From positions 356,489 through 420,488 of the forward strand of contig NZ_LT669940.1 in the NCBI RefSeq assembly GCF_900128505.1: a stretch of 64,000 nucleotides of DNA, in the 5' to 3' direction. Shown here piece after piece: positions 53,700 to 61,551 of this stretch. Both the position numbers and the translations under genes were made by a program. Under the pieces are notes generated by a model. That model ran no database searches and was not told the DNA's origin. It saw nothing but the letters and a program-made list of their open reading frames with translations. Every line of letters starts with the position of its first letter. Positions within the stretch are counted from its first letter, which is position 1. This DNA is from Parabacteroides timonensis (lineage in GTDB: Bacteria > Bacteroidota > Bacteroidia > Bacteroidales > Tannerellaceae).

Positions 53700-55499
53700 A
53701 TGAAAGAAGAGATCATATACATAGACAAGGAAAATGGCTATCTTACAGGCTCTATTCCTGTAAATGCCATTATCTATAAGAAAATAACAGGAATCGGTGC
53801 GACAACTTTAGAAATAGCCTGTAAGCGTAATTCCATAATCATAGAACCTAATACCCCTGTAATAGAAGGAAAAGCGAAAAAGCATTCCAATCTGTTAGGT
53901 GTATATGAGGGAATCACTACCAACCAGATCATTTCTTATTTACAGGATAGTCACATTTCCTATAAAAAGATAATGACCACCCCTGAATCATTTGGCAAGG
54001 TAAAGAAAGCATTCAACTTTCTTGATGTAAATATGTATCAGGATTACTTCCTCTTATTTGATGAATGCCATAAACTGACAAGCGATATAAGCTATAGGGA
54101 AACAATCACTCTGCCAATGGCTGATTTCTGGAAATTTGAAAGACGTTCCCTAATATCGGCTACAATCACAAACTTTACTACTTATCCCATCTTCCAGAAA
54201 TATGGATTCAGAAATATCACCATACAGCCAAAATGGGATCATTCCTTAAAAGTGAATCTATATTCAAGCAATAACATTCTGCAAGATGTAAAGTCATATT
54301 TAGAGACACTACCAAGTAAAGAAGAAAAGGTATGCTTCTTTATAAATTCGATAGACATCATAATCTCTTTAATTCACGCACTGGGAATCAATGGGGATTC
54401 CAATATCTATTGTGCGAATAAGAGTGTCAGCAAATTAACACATAAAGGATTATCTCATATTCAACCAGACATAAACAATTTGAATCACTACAACTTCTAT
54501 ACAAGCCGTTATTTCTCTGCCGTTGATATTATTACAGATGATAAGCCTCACGTTGTTGTAATATCGGATGCTATCAAAGCACCCCAAACCCTGATAGAAC
54601 CCGCTTTGGAATCCCGACAAATCGCAGGGCGTTTCAGAAATGGAATATCATCATTCACCCATATTGCAGGACTTGACAATAAAATCCGATATAAGACAAC
54701 AGAAGAACTTCGTACCTTTATGCAAGAACAGCGAAAAGCCTATATCCAGTTGAAAACACTGTATAACTCAGCTTCGGAAGAAGGTGTTAGGCAAGTAATG
54801 AAAGAAGCCATTGAAAGAATAGAGATCAGCAAGTATATGGAAGAGGATAATTCTTTTAACTATTTCATGAGTGAGAATTTATTAGATGCGGAAGCTACCA
54901 AATCCAGATACCAGAACTGGGAAAATTTCATTCTTTCTTATTCCTTGGACGAAGAGTTTTTTGAGATCATAGATCAATATAACAATCAATATGAACAGGA
55001 TAAAGACAGGATCAGAATATCCGTATCAAACAGCCGATTGTTAAGAAAGGAGATTGTCGATCAATTCTTTGCAGCAGGATTAGATAATGGAGCGGAAACA
55101 GAGGAACAAAAAGCATTATTGGAAGAACTGCAAAGGCAAGATGAGTTTATCGTGGAAATTTGCCAAAACTTTGATAAAGACTTTATTATCCAGAAGAATT
55201 ATAACAAGCAACAATTAACCTTAGCTCTTATCAAAAAACAAGTAAAAGAACAATGTCTTAGTTTTCCCGTGATTGATGCGGTTTCTCAACTGTTTAGAAT
55301 CGGATTTGTCTATTCGGAAGAAGAGATAACATCTACCTTGAATAAGATATATTCCGAACTTGGAATTAAAAGAGAGGCTAAAGCGACAGATATAAAAGAA
55401 TATTTTGAAACGTCTCCCAGAAGGACTGTCAAACAAAAAGGAGCATTCAGGAAAGGATATAAGATTTGTAAATCCAAATTTATCAATAAAATTTCATAG
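53700..55499 (+). CDS. SF2-helicase-like protein with atypical Walker A
   Basis: 599 residues. The motif order fits superfamily 2: TGIGATTLE (31-38) in the Walker A place, DECH at 121-124, SAT at 153-155, and QIAGRFRN near 310 as motif VI (QxxGRxxR). The Walker A lysine is missing (GIGATT instead of GxGKT), so ATP hydrolysis may be weak, altered, or absent. The C-terminal half is helical with no known domain. Related helicase-like proteins with GxGATT are present in Bacteroidetes mobile elements and phages, as far as I recall. It follows two unknown genes and could act in element replication or defence. Confidence 0.65.
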   Translation: MKEEIIYIDKENGYLTGSIPVNAIIYKKITGIGATTLEIACKRNSIIIEPNTPVIEGKAKKHSNLLGVYEGITTNQIISYLQDSHISYKKIMTTPESFGKVKKAFNFLDVNMYQDYFLLFDECHKLTSDISYRETITLPMADFWKFERRSLISATITNFTTYPIFQKYGFRNITIQPKWDHSLKVNLYSSNNILQDVKSYLETLPSKEEKVCFFINSIDIIISLIHALGINGDSNIYCANKSVSKLTHKGLSHIQPDINNLNHYNFYTSRYFSAVDIITDDKPHVVVISDAIKAPQTLIEPALESRQIAGRFRNGISSFTHIAGLDNKIRYKTTEELRTFMQEQRKAYIQLKTLYNSASEEGVRQVMKEAIERIEISKYMEEDNSFNYFMSENLLDAEATKSRYQNWENFILSYSLDEEFFEIIDQYNNQYEQDKDRIRISVSNSRLLRKEIVDQFFAAGLDNGAETEEQKALLEELQRQDEFIVEICQNFDKDFIIQKNYNKQQLTLALIKKQVKEQCLSFPVIDAVSQLFRIGFVYSEEEITSTLNKIYSELGIKREAKATDIKEYFETSPRRTVKQKGAFRKGYKICKSKFINKIS

Positions 55500-55550
55500 T
55501 TCAATAAAATATATATATATTTGAATGTTAATACTTTAAATATAGATAAA

Positions 55551-55856
55551 ATGAAAGATAAAACTATTAATTATGTTACTATTTCTTATAAAGACACTGA
55601 AAATAGTAAAGATCACTTTTTTAGTAACCTTACAGCTAATACTACTTATGAAGATATTAAGCAAAGTGAAAATACTTATATTAATATAAATATCAATGGA
55701 GGAAAAGAATATTACATAATAAATAATGAAATCCTTGAATTATGTAAAAGATTAACTACTGGTATTGGAGAAACAACTATCATTGATCGGAAAAATATAG
55801 TTTGGGGAAACGATTCTCTAATAAAAGCAATTGATTATATTTTGATGATAAAATAA
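55551..55856 (+). CDS. Small hypothetical protein of mobile element
   Basis: 101 residues from the ATG at 55551; a TTG at 55521 would add ten. No family recognised. The sequence is mixed alpha/beta (YVTISYKDTENSKDHFFSNL, GGKEYYIINNEILELCKRL, IVWGNDSLIKAIDYIL). It follows the helicase-like gene by about 50 bases and is closed by the palindrome at 55941. Confidence 0.55.
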   Translation: MKDKTINYVTISYKDTENSKDHFFSNLTANTTYEDIKQSENTYINININGGKEYYIINNEILELCKRLTTGIGETTIIDRKNIVWGNDSLIKAIDYILMIK

Positions 55857-55940
55857 TTAGATACAAATATGGAATAAAAAATAGTATCAACCCATATAGA
55901 ACTAGGGAGTGATTTTTAATCAGTTTTTGACTATATTTGA

Positions 55941-55974
55941 AAACCTAATCTTGGTTTAAACCAAGATTAGGTTT
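55941..55974. terminator. Perfect 34-bp palindrome between convergent genes
   Basis: The 17-base arms are exact complements with no loop: AAACCTAATCTTGGTTT, then its reverse complement. It probably ends both transcripts as a bidirectional terminator. It also contains GGTTTAAACC, related to the arm-site motif at the element ends. Confidence 0.6.
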
Positions 55975-56020
55975 CTGTTGTTTTGAGTTTACACAAAAAA
56001 TTGTGGATAGTTCCTGATTT

Positions 56021-56599
56021 CTATAAATCATTAAGCACATTATTTTCTACAGGATTTGTATCCTTTTCCTCCTTGGCTTTTTTTTCGTTAATATTGTCAA
56101 TATAAGTAATTGACAGGTCTGGGCTGCTTTTAAGTCCTGATTGAAGTTTAAGTTCTATTCTTCCACTTGAAGTTTTAAAAAAGGAAAAAGTTGTACAGGG
56201 AATCTTTTCCTTAAAAATATTTATCTTTTGAAATGTAAACTTTTCCATTGATTTGTATGGATTCCCATATTTTTTTATAAGCATTTTTTTGAAGTACAAA
56301 TAATCTTCTTTCATTGCTTCGAGGGATTTATCTTCTCGAAATCCCACACTTACCTCATAAACGGTAAGAGAAACGTTAGAACTTGAAATATTTACAGTAG
56401 CATCTCTACCTGCAAACTTACCTTTCAATATACAAATAGGACTATTAGAAGAAAAAACAACGCACTCAAATCCTTTTAATTTATAAACAAAAAATGCTAT
56501 GTTACCAGTAATAGGTATATTCATGAATTTTAAATGTTCTTGAGAATATGAATCAACAGCATTAAAAAATGACAATATAATAAATAATAATAACTTCAT
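56021..56599 (-). CDS. Hypothetical exported protein
   Basis: 192 residues from the ATG at 56599, which starts a signal peptide (MKLLLFIILSFFNAVDSYS); a start 24 bases further upstream is also open. The mature part has beta strands (IAFFVYKLKGFECVVFSSN, ATVNISSSNVSLTVYEVSVG) and ends with a charged tail. No lipobox was seen. Function is unknown. It is cargo of the mobile element, transcribed opposite to the helicase-like group. Confidence 0.6.
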   Translation of the reverse strand: MKLLLFIILSFFNAVDSYSQEHLKFMNIPITGNIAFFVYKLKGFECVVFSSNSPICILKGKFAGRDATVNISSSNVSLTVYEVSVGFREDKSLEAMKEDYLYFKKMLIKKYGNPYKSMEKFTFQKINIFKEKIPCTTFSFFKTSSGRIELKLQSGLKSSPDLSITYIDNINEKKAKEEKDTNPVENNVLNDL

Positions 56600-56751
56600 T
56601 ATTACCTTGTTACAATAAATCATATTTATTTACATTTATGTTAATGTATACTTATTACATGACAAAGATAGCAAAATATTCAAAATAAAATGGGTAATCT
56701 CTAAAAATATCCATTGGGATATATATAATTATTCATGGCAAAATGAATAGC

Positions 56752-57561
56752 TCACATTATGAAAGTATAATCCAGTGTCTCCTTTTGAGGTGGATAACGA
56801 AAATTTAGTACCCTAATAAAGTATTCCAGACTATGAATCCGCTTTTCTGTAAATTGTCTGTTATCCAATTTGTCAAAGAAAAATGAAGATTCAGGACAGT
56901 TGTTAAATATGACATACATTAGATCGCTATCGTATCGAGGTGGAATGATTCGCCTCTTCCTACAATAACAAACTATCTCATTATAATATCTCTGATAATC
57001 AGAAGGATTATTATCTCTTACTTGGTCGTCATAAATAAAACGGTCTGTGATTCGATAACCTGTTTTTTCTTTGGACAAGACAAGTAAACGGATAGCCTCC
57101 GCATTCAGTTTCTTGATGGTGGACAAGCCTATATTAAGAAACTTCTTTTCGGCTATGCGATTCAAACTATAAAGAACTGAGTTACTTCCCTGATAGCCGA
57201 TACATTTCAGAAGAAGCAAATAGCCCTTGATGTCGGCAGGAATATCCTCTAATAGAAAATCATACTCAACACGAAAATAATTAATGGTTGGTTTCTTTAC
57301 TTGGTAAGTATTACGGTAAAATACTCCCTTTTCTCCTTTTACTTGGTTGGTTGTGACAGATAACAGACCTGTTTTTTCAAATTTCTGGATATAGGAGGAT
57401 ATGGTTCTTTCTGCATATCCAGTCATTTCAACCAATGTTTTTTCCTTTATATGGGAAATGTAAGTTTCTTTATCTGTATTTAGTAATATACAACAAAAGG
57501 TATATGCCTCTTTATTTGTCAGCTTTAATAGTAAGTCTTTAAATATTAAGCGATAATTCAT
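56752..57561 (-). CDS. Winged-helix DNA-binding protein, possible replication initiator
   Basis: 269 residues. The N-terminal 70 residues form a helix-turn-helix pattern (TNKEAYTFCCILLN, LVEMTGYAERTISSYIQKFE) with a wing, as in replication initiators and GntR-like regulators. A second helical domain follows. The upstream region holds two 15-base direct repeats (57677, 57699), which could be binding sites. It may be a Rep protein of the element, or a regulator; no closer family recognised. Confidence 0.6.
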   Translation of the reverse strand: MNYRLIFKDLLLKLTNKEAYTFCCILLNTDKETYISHIKEKTLVEMTGYAERTISSYIQKFEKTGLLSVTTNQVKGEKGVFYRNTYQVKKPTINYFRVEYDFLLEDIPADIKGYLLLLKCIGYQGSNSVLYSLNRIAEKKFLNIGLSTIKKLNAEAIRLLVLSKEKTGYRITDRFIYDDQVRDNNPSDYQRYYNEIVCYCRKRRIIPPRYDSDLMYVIFNNCPESSFFFDKLDNRQFTEKRIHSLEYFIRVLNFRYPPQKETLDYTFIM

Positions 57562-57676
57562 TAGATGCGATCCAAATGGTTGTTAAATAAAAAATCTGCG
57601 AGATCACCCGTTTGGAACTCTGAAAGAGTGCCAAACCATGATTAAGTAATAAATATATAAGTAATAAACATGGTGG

Positions 57677-57713
57677 CGCAAAAAGTAACCCGCCAACCCG
57701 CAAAAAGTAACCC
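57677..57713. repeat. Iteron-like direct repeats
   Basis: CGCAAAAAGTAACCC occurs at 57677-57691 and 57699-57713, a 22-base period. They lie about 120 bases upstream of the winged-helix gene start and may be its binding sites or a leader element. Confidence 0.5.
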
Positions 57714-57718
57714 ACCCG

Positions 57719-57871
57719 TTATTTTCGGTTTAGGCTCGTATCTTCTTTGTTGATGGGGATCAGGATATTCAGCTCCATCAGTTTCTTGTATTGGGAACAA
57801 TTTATATTCAATGCTTTCTTGCATTCTAATCTGTTATTGAAAATTCGGTTGTTTGGCGTGTATAATACCAT
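57719..57871 (-). CDS. Possible small protein
   Basis: 50 residues from ATG at 57871, with a helix-turn-helix-like stretch (KKALNINCSQYKKLMELNIL). It might be an excisionase-like protein, but support is weak. The rest of 57562-58239 shows no gene. Confidence 0.25.
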   Translation of the reverse strand: MVLYTPNNRIFNNRLECKKALNINCSQYKKLMELNILIPINKEDTSLNRK

Positions 57872-58177
57872 ATTCGAGAAATTGGATTTATGGAAGGACA
57901 AAATTCATTTACCTATTAGATATAAAAACAGGAATTGTCCTTGCGGTTTGGATAAAAAACAAGTAATCTGGGAAACTTGGAAGTATATCTGAAATGGATT
58001 TAGATTTTATCTTATTGATATATACAAAGATACGAACAAACAACCATCTAAAAAAGTAAATAGGCAGGAACTTGAATATCATACTACAAGTATCAATATT
58101 TATTATCAGTTTATTTTATAGACCTATATCCTACATGCCATTATATAGAGAGTTTCTTTTTAGGCGAAAAACAAAAG

Positions 58178-58216
58178 ACGGACATTCCCATTTCTGGAAA
58201 CATCCGTCTTAAAACA
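58178..58216 (-). terminator. Terminator of small minus-strand gene
   Basis: AAGACGGA pairs with TCCGTCTT around a 20-base loop, with a T-run on the minus strand. It lies just past the stop at 58240. Confidence 0.6.
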
Positions 58217-58239
58217 CTTAATTATCAATGCAAAATCGG

Positions 58240-58428
58240 TTAGGAGCTTTTCTTCTTTTTCCTGATCCGATTTTTAACAACGGGAGCAGGTATATAAGTC
58301 TCTGTTGGCAAAATGTGTCTTTTTTTAATGGTTTCCACAATTTCCCTGTAAACTTCGATTCTGTCAAATGGTCTATATTCGTGCATAATGAGTTTCTTTG
58401 GAATGAATATTGGATTATCTGGAAACAT
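58240..58428 (-). CDS. Small hypothetical protein
   Basis: 62 residues from the ATG at 58428. Sequence features are a Tyr/Pro-rich middle (DRIEVYREIVETIKKRHILP) and a lysine-rich end (RIRKKKKSS). A terminator directly after the stop supports a real gene. The open frame continues upstream, but that part is Phe-rich and unlike a protein. No function recognised. Confidence 0.45.
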   Translation of the reverse strand: MFPDNPIFIPKKLIMHEYRPFDRIEVYREIVETIKKRHILPTETYIPAPVVKNRIRKKKKSS

Positions 58429-58585
58429 GGAGAATCTCTTTAACTTGGAAGAACATACGAAGTTACAGATAAATAGGAACTTAAAAAAGTGATTTGTGAG
58501 TAAATCCAAAAAGAGAGAAGAACGATACTTCCTGTTTGATTTTTCCAATTGAACACGTATCTTTGTGGTAAATAGATAAAAGAAT

Positions 58586-58879
58586 ATGAAATCAACAACT
58601 GAATATATAAACATCTTGCGTGACTATATGGCGAAGAACGCTTCCAAATATAGCATTACCCGTATGGGGATATTCGGTTCTGTTGCCAGAGGAGAACAAA
58701 CAGAAGATAGTGACGTTGATGTTTATTTGGAAACATCAAAGCCGAGTATGTTTGCATTGGTACATATAAAAGATGATCTGCAAACCCTGTTTGGTTGTAA
58801 TGTCGATATTGTCCGATTACGGGATCACATGGATTCTTTCTTGAGAAACCGGATTGAGAAGGAGGGTATTTATGTGTGA
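58586..58879 (+). CDS. mntA: MntA-type minimal nucleotidyltransferase antitoxin
   Basis: 97 residues. GSVARG (31-36) and SDVDVYLE (D43, D45) are the GSx10DxD nucleotidyltransferase signature. In studied pairs, MntA silences its HEPN partner by adding AMP to a tyrosine. The next gene overlaps it by eight bases, the normal order in hepT-mntA loci (here antitoxin first). The pair probably stabilises the mobile element or defends it against phage. Confidence 0.8.
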   Translation: MKSTTEYINILRDYMAKNASKYSITRMGIFGSVARGEQTEDSDVDVYLETSKPSMFALVHIKDDLQTLFGCNVDIVRLRDHMDSFLRNRIEKEGIYV

Positions 58880-59240
58880 TACAGAGTTAATCCGTTCTTC
58901 TTTGATAAAGATACAAACGGCTTTAGATAGAATATTAAAGAGATCGGAAACAATACTTTCTCCAGACGATTTCTTGACGACACCAAGCGGAGTTGAGAGG
59001 TTGGAAAGTATTTGTATGCTGTTGATTGCAATCGGAGAAAGTGTCAAACGTATTGATAAAGCCACAAATAAAGAACTTTTATCGCATTATCCTGAAATTG
59101 ATTGGAAAGGAGTTATGGGAATGCGAGACATTATAGCACATCATTATTTCGATATAGATGCAGTTATCGTTTTTGATGTAATGAAAAATAACCTGCCAGC
59201 CGTAAAAATGACTATTGATAAAATGTTATCTGACATTTAA
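58872..59240 (+). CDS. hepT: HepT-type HEPN toxin
   Basis: 122 residues from the ATG at 58872 (a TTG at 58854 is open too, but the ATG gives the usual eight-base overlap). RDIIAHHYF carries the HEPN RNase motif RX4HXY: the Arg, the His and the Tyr that its partner modifies. The fold is helical, as in DUF86 proteins. It would cut RNA, for example tRNA, when released. An imperfect hairpin with TTACTTGG arms follows near 59275-59318. Confidence 0.85.
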   Translation: MCDTELIRSSLIKIQTALDRILKRSETILSPDDFLTTPSGVERLESICMLLIAIGESVKRIDKATNKELLSHYPEIDWKGVMGMRDIIAHHYFDIDAVIVFDVMKNNLPAVKMTIDKMLSDI

Positions 59241-59592
59241 AATTCTCTATACATTATTATATATATTCCTTTTACTTGGGTAACGTCAAAGAGTAAGCCT
59301 AACCAAGTAAGAAGTATATTCTATGCGTTCATAAGTCCACTACCTTTTATGTCCCCCACCCAGTAAGGAGAAGAAAAAAGGAATATCCTACACAAAAGCC
59401 TACAGGATCAGCCGATCACGATTTCATGTTCAGACGGGTACACTACCATTCAATCCAGAATAGAATATATTTAGCTGATTGAATTTACTATCTGACATTG
59501 AAAAGATAGGCTATATCTCTTACTTGGTGGTATTCCTTTCATTCTTGCAAATCCGTAATTCATAATCAATTAACTTATTAAACTACAAACGT
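59241..59592. other. Gene-free stretch with TTACTTGG motifs
   Basis: No gene found. TTACTTGGGT near 59276 can pair with the inverted CCAAGTAAG near 59310, and CTCTTACTTGGT recurs at 59517-59528; the same 12-mer is at 57015 and 60204. It is likely a spacer with regulatory or repeat motifs. Confidence 0.35.
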
Positions 59593-60051
59593 ATGGAAGG
59601 AATGTATAAGGTATGTGACGTTAAATTGACGTACAACACGAAAGTTAAGAGTTCGGAAAGGGCTGTTATCAAGGATTCCAACAGTGCTTATTCCTTATTA
59701 ATGAATCATATATATGATTCTGAGACAATTCAATACAGGGAGTATATGAAACTGATCCTGTTGAACAACGCTAAAAGGGTATTGGGGATTGTACATATAT
59801 CAGAGGGTGGATTGGATTCGACATCTGCCGATATACGAATCATTATGCAGGCTGCGATATTGGGAAACGCTTCTGCAATGATCCTTAGCCACAATCACCC
59901 ATCTGGGAATAAACAACCAAGCAACCAAGACGATTTATTAACGGACAGGGTGAAAAAGGCTGCAAAACTATTTGATATTCAGTTGTTGGATCACATAATA
60001 GTGACAGATAGCGGATATTACTCTTATTTGGATGAAGGGAGGATATTATGA
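59593..60051 (+). CDS. radC: RadC-like JAB domain protein
   Basis: 152 residues. It is the C-terminal JAB/MPN+ domain only: SHNHPSG (99-105), the downstream S..D pair, and a strand-helix end (DHIIVTDSGYYSYLDEG). Full-length RadC has an extra N-terminal helix-hairpin-helix domain and is about 220 residues. Short RadC proteins are frequent on mobile elements; their role is not settled. The stop overlaps the next ATG by four bases. Confidence 0.85.
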   Translation: MEGMYKVCDVKLTYNTKVKSSERAVIKDSNSAYSLLMNHIYDSETIQYREYMKLILLNNAKRVLGIVHISEGGLDSTSADIRIIMQAAILGNASAMILSHNHPSGNKQPSNQDDLLTDRVKKAAKLFDIQLLDHIIVTDSGYYSYLDEGRIL

Positions 60052-60191
60052 AGTGGTTGGCTTTCTTGGTGGTTCTTTTTTGTTTGATTGGGAATCCTGA
60101 TTTATATCCGATCATAGCAGCACTTTTTCTTCTGTTTTATGGCTGTTTGTTTCTCTTTTTCTGGATAAGAGAAAAATTCAAGGATAAGTAA
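60048..60191 (+). CDS. Small membrane protein coupled to radC
   Basis: 47 residues. It starts in the ATGA overlap with radC. Two hydrophobic helices (about 3-20 and 22-40) with a polar turn and a basic C-terminus (WIREKFKDK) suggest an inner-membrane protein. Its overlap with radC is the main argument that it is real. Confidence 0.55.
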   Translation: MKWLAFLVVLFCLIGNPDLYPIIAALFLLFYGCLFLFFWIREKFKDK

Positions 60192-60203
60192 AGATTTTTC
60201 ATT

Positions 60204-60242
60204 CTCTTACTTGGTTGATGTATAAACACTTTTTGTAACTTT
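60204..60242 (+). promoter_or_regulatory. Promoter of hairpin RNA candidate
   Basis: TAACTTTG (60235-60242) fits the -7 consensus, with TTGG at about 60211. The CTCTTACTTGGT 12-mer at 60204-60215 overlaps the -33 place. Confidence 0.5.
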
Positions 60243-60249
60243 GTGGTAA

Positions 60250-60513
60250 TTCTACACGTTCATGGCGTTGAACCTCTGTGGAAGGACATATTTAACGAAA
60301 GGTGTTATTGAAATTATCTTCTTGTAACAAATCTCGCAAATTTGAAACTGGAATGAAGATGATAGCAATAGCACCCGCATCTTTTGTTATAGACTTACCT
60401 GAAAGGGTAAACTATATCTCAATGGGTGTGGGTTGCTGTTGTTTTATCCATTCCAGAGGCTATGCGAGAGCCTGTTACAAGGATAAAGCAAATACAGTTC
60501 CCACACCTTTTTT
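60250..60513 (+). ncRNA. Candidate hairpin RNA / long terminator upstream of lipoprotein
   Basis: From the -7 box at 60235, an RNA of about 260 bases would start near 60250. It has a small stem GTTCA/TGAAC (60258-60273) and ends in a long hairpin: GGTGTGGG (60425-60432) with CCCACACC (60500-60507), CTGT (60436-60439) with ACAG (60494-60497), TGTTTTATCC (60440-60449) with GGATAAAGCA (60481-60490, one G-U), AGGCT (60457-60461) with AGCCT (60469-60473), then TTTTTT. That is about 27 base pairs. It lies 50 bases before the lipoprotein ATG. An 84-residue frame overlaps it but has no protein support. It might be a regulatory RNA or an attenuator; no known class recognised. Confidence 0.45.
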
Positions 60514-60557
60514 ATTTAGTAATACTCTGAAGGGAACAGGAGATAGATATTTATAAA

Positions 60558-61334
60558 ATGAAAACAAACAGATTTTTTACAGCCATTCTTTCAGTGGCTT
60601 TGTGTGTGAACTTCGTTTCTTGTGGTGACGATGATGATAATAATATCATTGATCCAGAGAATGTGACTAAACGGGTGGCAACTTGTACGAAAAATGAAAC
60701 TTCTTATGCTATTAATTATGATAATGACGGGAAAGTTTCAAAAATAGTTTGTCAAGATGATGGGGAATCTTATGATTATGACTTTTCTTTTTCAGGGAAT
60801 GAAGCTGTTGCCACTTCCGAAGAGAAAGATGGTTCATATACCTATATTGATAATATTAAGTTCTCTTTGAATGGAAACGGGTATTGTACAAGTGCAATAT
60901 GGACAGCTATAGAAAAAGGCAGTACCACTTATGAAAGCACAGATAATTATAAATTTACTTATAATTCAGACAATCAAATGATAAAAGCTGATATTGATGG
61001 TGAGATTGAAGAATATGTATATAAAGATGGTGTGATGGTCAGCAGTGGTGTTGCAGAAACAATCACTTATACAGATATTCCAAATATAGGTAATTTGTTT
61101 GTTGCGTTTAGTACAGATTATAATGATCCGTTTGAAGAATGGCGTCTTGCAGGTCTATTAGGAAAAGCCTCAAAGTTCTTGCCCAAAACAGCTACATGGG
61201 ATGAAGGTATGGAAACATACAATTACGAATTGGATGAGGAAGGGTATGTAAAGACAGTAAAGGTAACGTTCCGTGATACAAAGGGAAGTGAACGTTCCTA
61301 TTCCTATAAATACACTTACGAAAATATCAAGTAA
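60558..61334 (+). CDS. DUF4595-type lipoprotein
   Basis: 258 residues. The lipoprotein signal ends at FVSC, followed by the usual acidic linker (GDDDDNN) and then repeated beta strands (YAINYDNDGKVSKIV, YNYELDEEGYVKTVKVTFRD) as in DUF4595 surface lipoproteins of Bacteroidales. Acidic linkers after the Cys favour export to the cell surface. Function is unknown. The hairpin RNA candidate just upstream may control it. It is the last gene of the element. Confidence 0.75.
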   Translation: MKTNRFFTAILSVALCVNFVSCGDDDDNNIIDPENVTKRVATCTKNETSYAINYDNDGKVSKIVCQDDGESYDYDFSFSGNEAVATSEEKDGSYTYIDNIKFSLNGNGYCTSAIWTAIEKGSTTYESTDNYKFTYNSDNQMIKADIDGEIEEYVYKDGVMVSSGVAETITYTDIPNIGNLFVAFSTDYNDPFEEWRLAGLLGKASKFLPKTATWDEGMETYNYELDEEGYVKTVKVTFRDTKGSERSYSYKYTYENIK

Positions 61335-61385
61335 GATACTCATTCTTATTTAAGGCCCCCTTCCAGTAGCAAGGATATAAAGAAG

Positions 61386-61431
61386 ATCACCCAAGCGAGC
61401 AAAGAGTATTCTTGTTTACTTGGGTGATTTT
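61386..61431 (+). terminator. Terminator of lipoprotein gene
   Basis: ATCACCCAAG (61386-61395) pairs with CTTGGGTGAT (61419-61428), followed by TTT. The loop side again has TTTACTTGGGT. Confidence 0.65.
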
Positions 61432-61496
61432 GCGTATATTTGAATTGAAAATGAGATAATTAACTAATTTATTAATCAGTATTGGTATGGCTTTGA

Positions 61497-61518
61497 CAGT
61501 TAAACCATGAGTTAAACC
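61497..61518 (+). repeat. Right integrase-arm-like repeats
   Basis: CAGTTAAACC (61497-61506) and GAGTTAAACC (61509-61518), 12 bases apart, repeat the pair at 50999-51020 in the same orientation and spacing. Confidence 0.55.
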
Positions 61519-61551
61519 GTAAAAGATATTATAAGCTAAGTTGTTGTAAAT

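Noticed and set aside
57747..57992. 81-residue plus-strand frame
   Set aside because: Composition is Phe/Leu/Ile-rich and it overlaps a possible minus-strand frame and the iteron region; no support.
60302..60556. 84-residue open frame before the lipoprotein gene
   Set aside because: It starts with GTG, runs over the long hairpin, and its Cys-rich sequence shows no recognisable domain; the paired RNA structure explains the region better.
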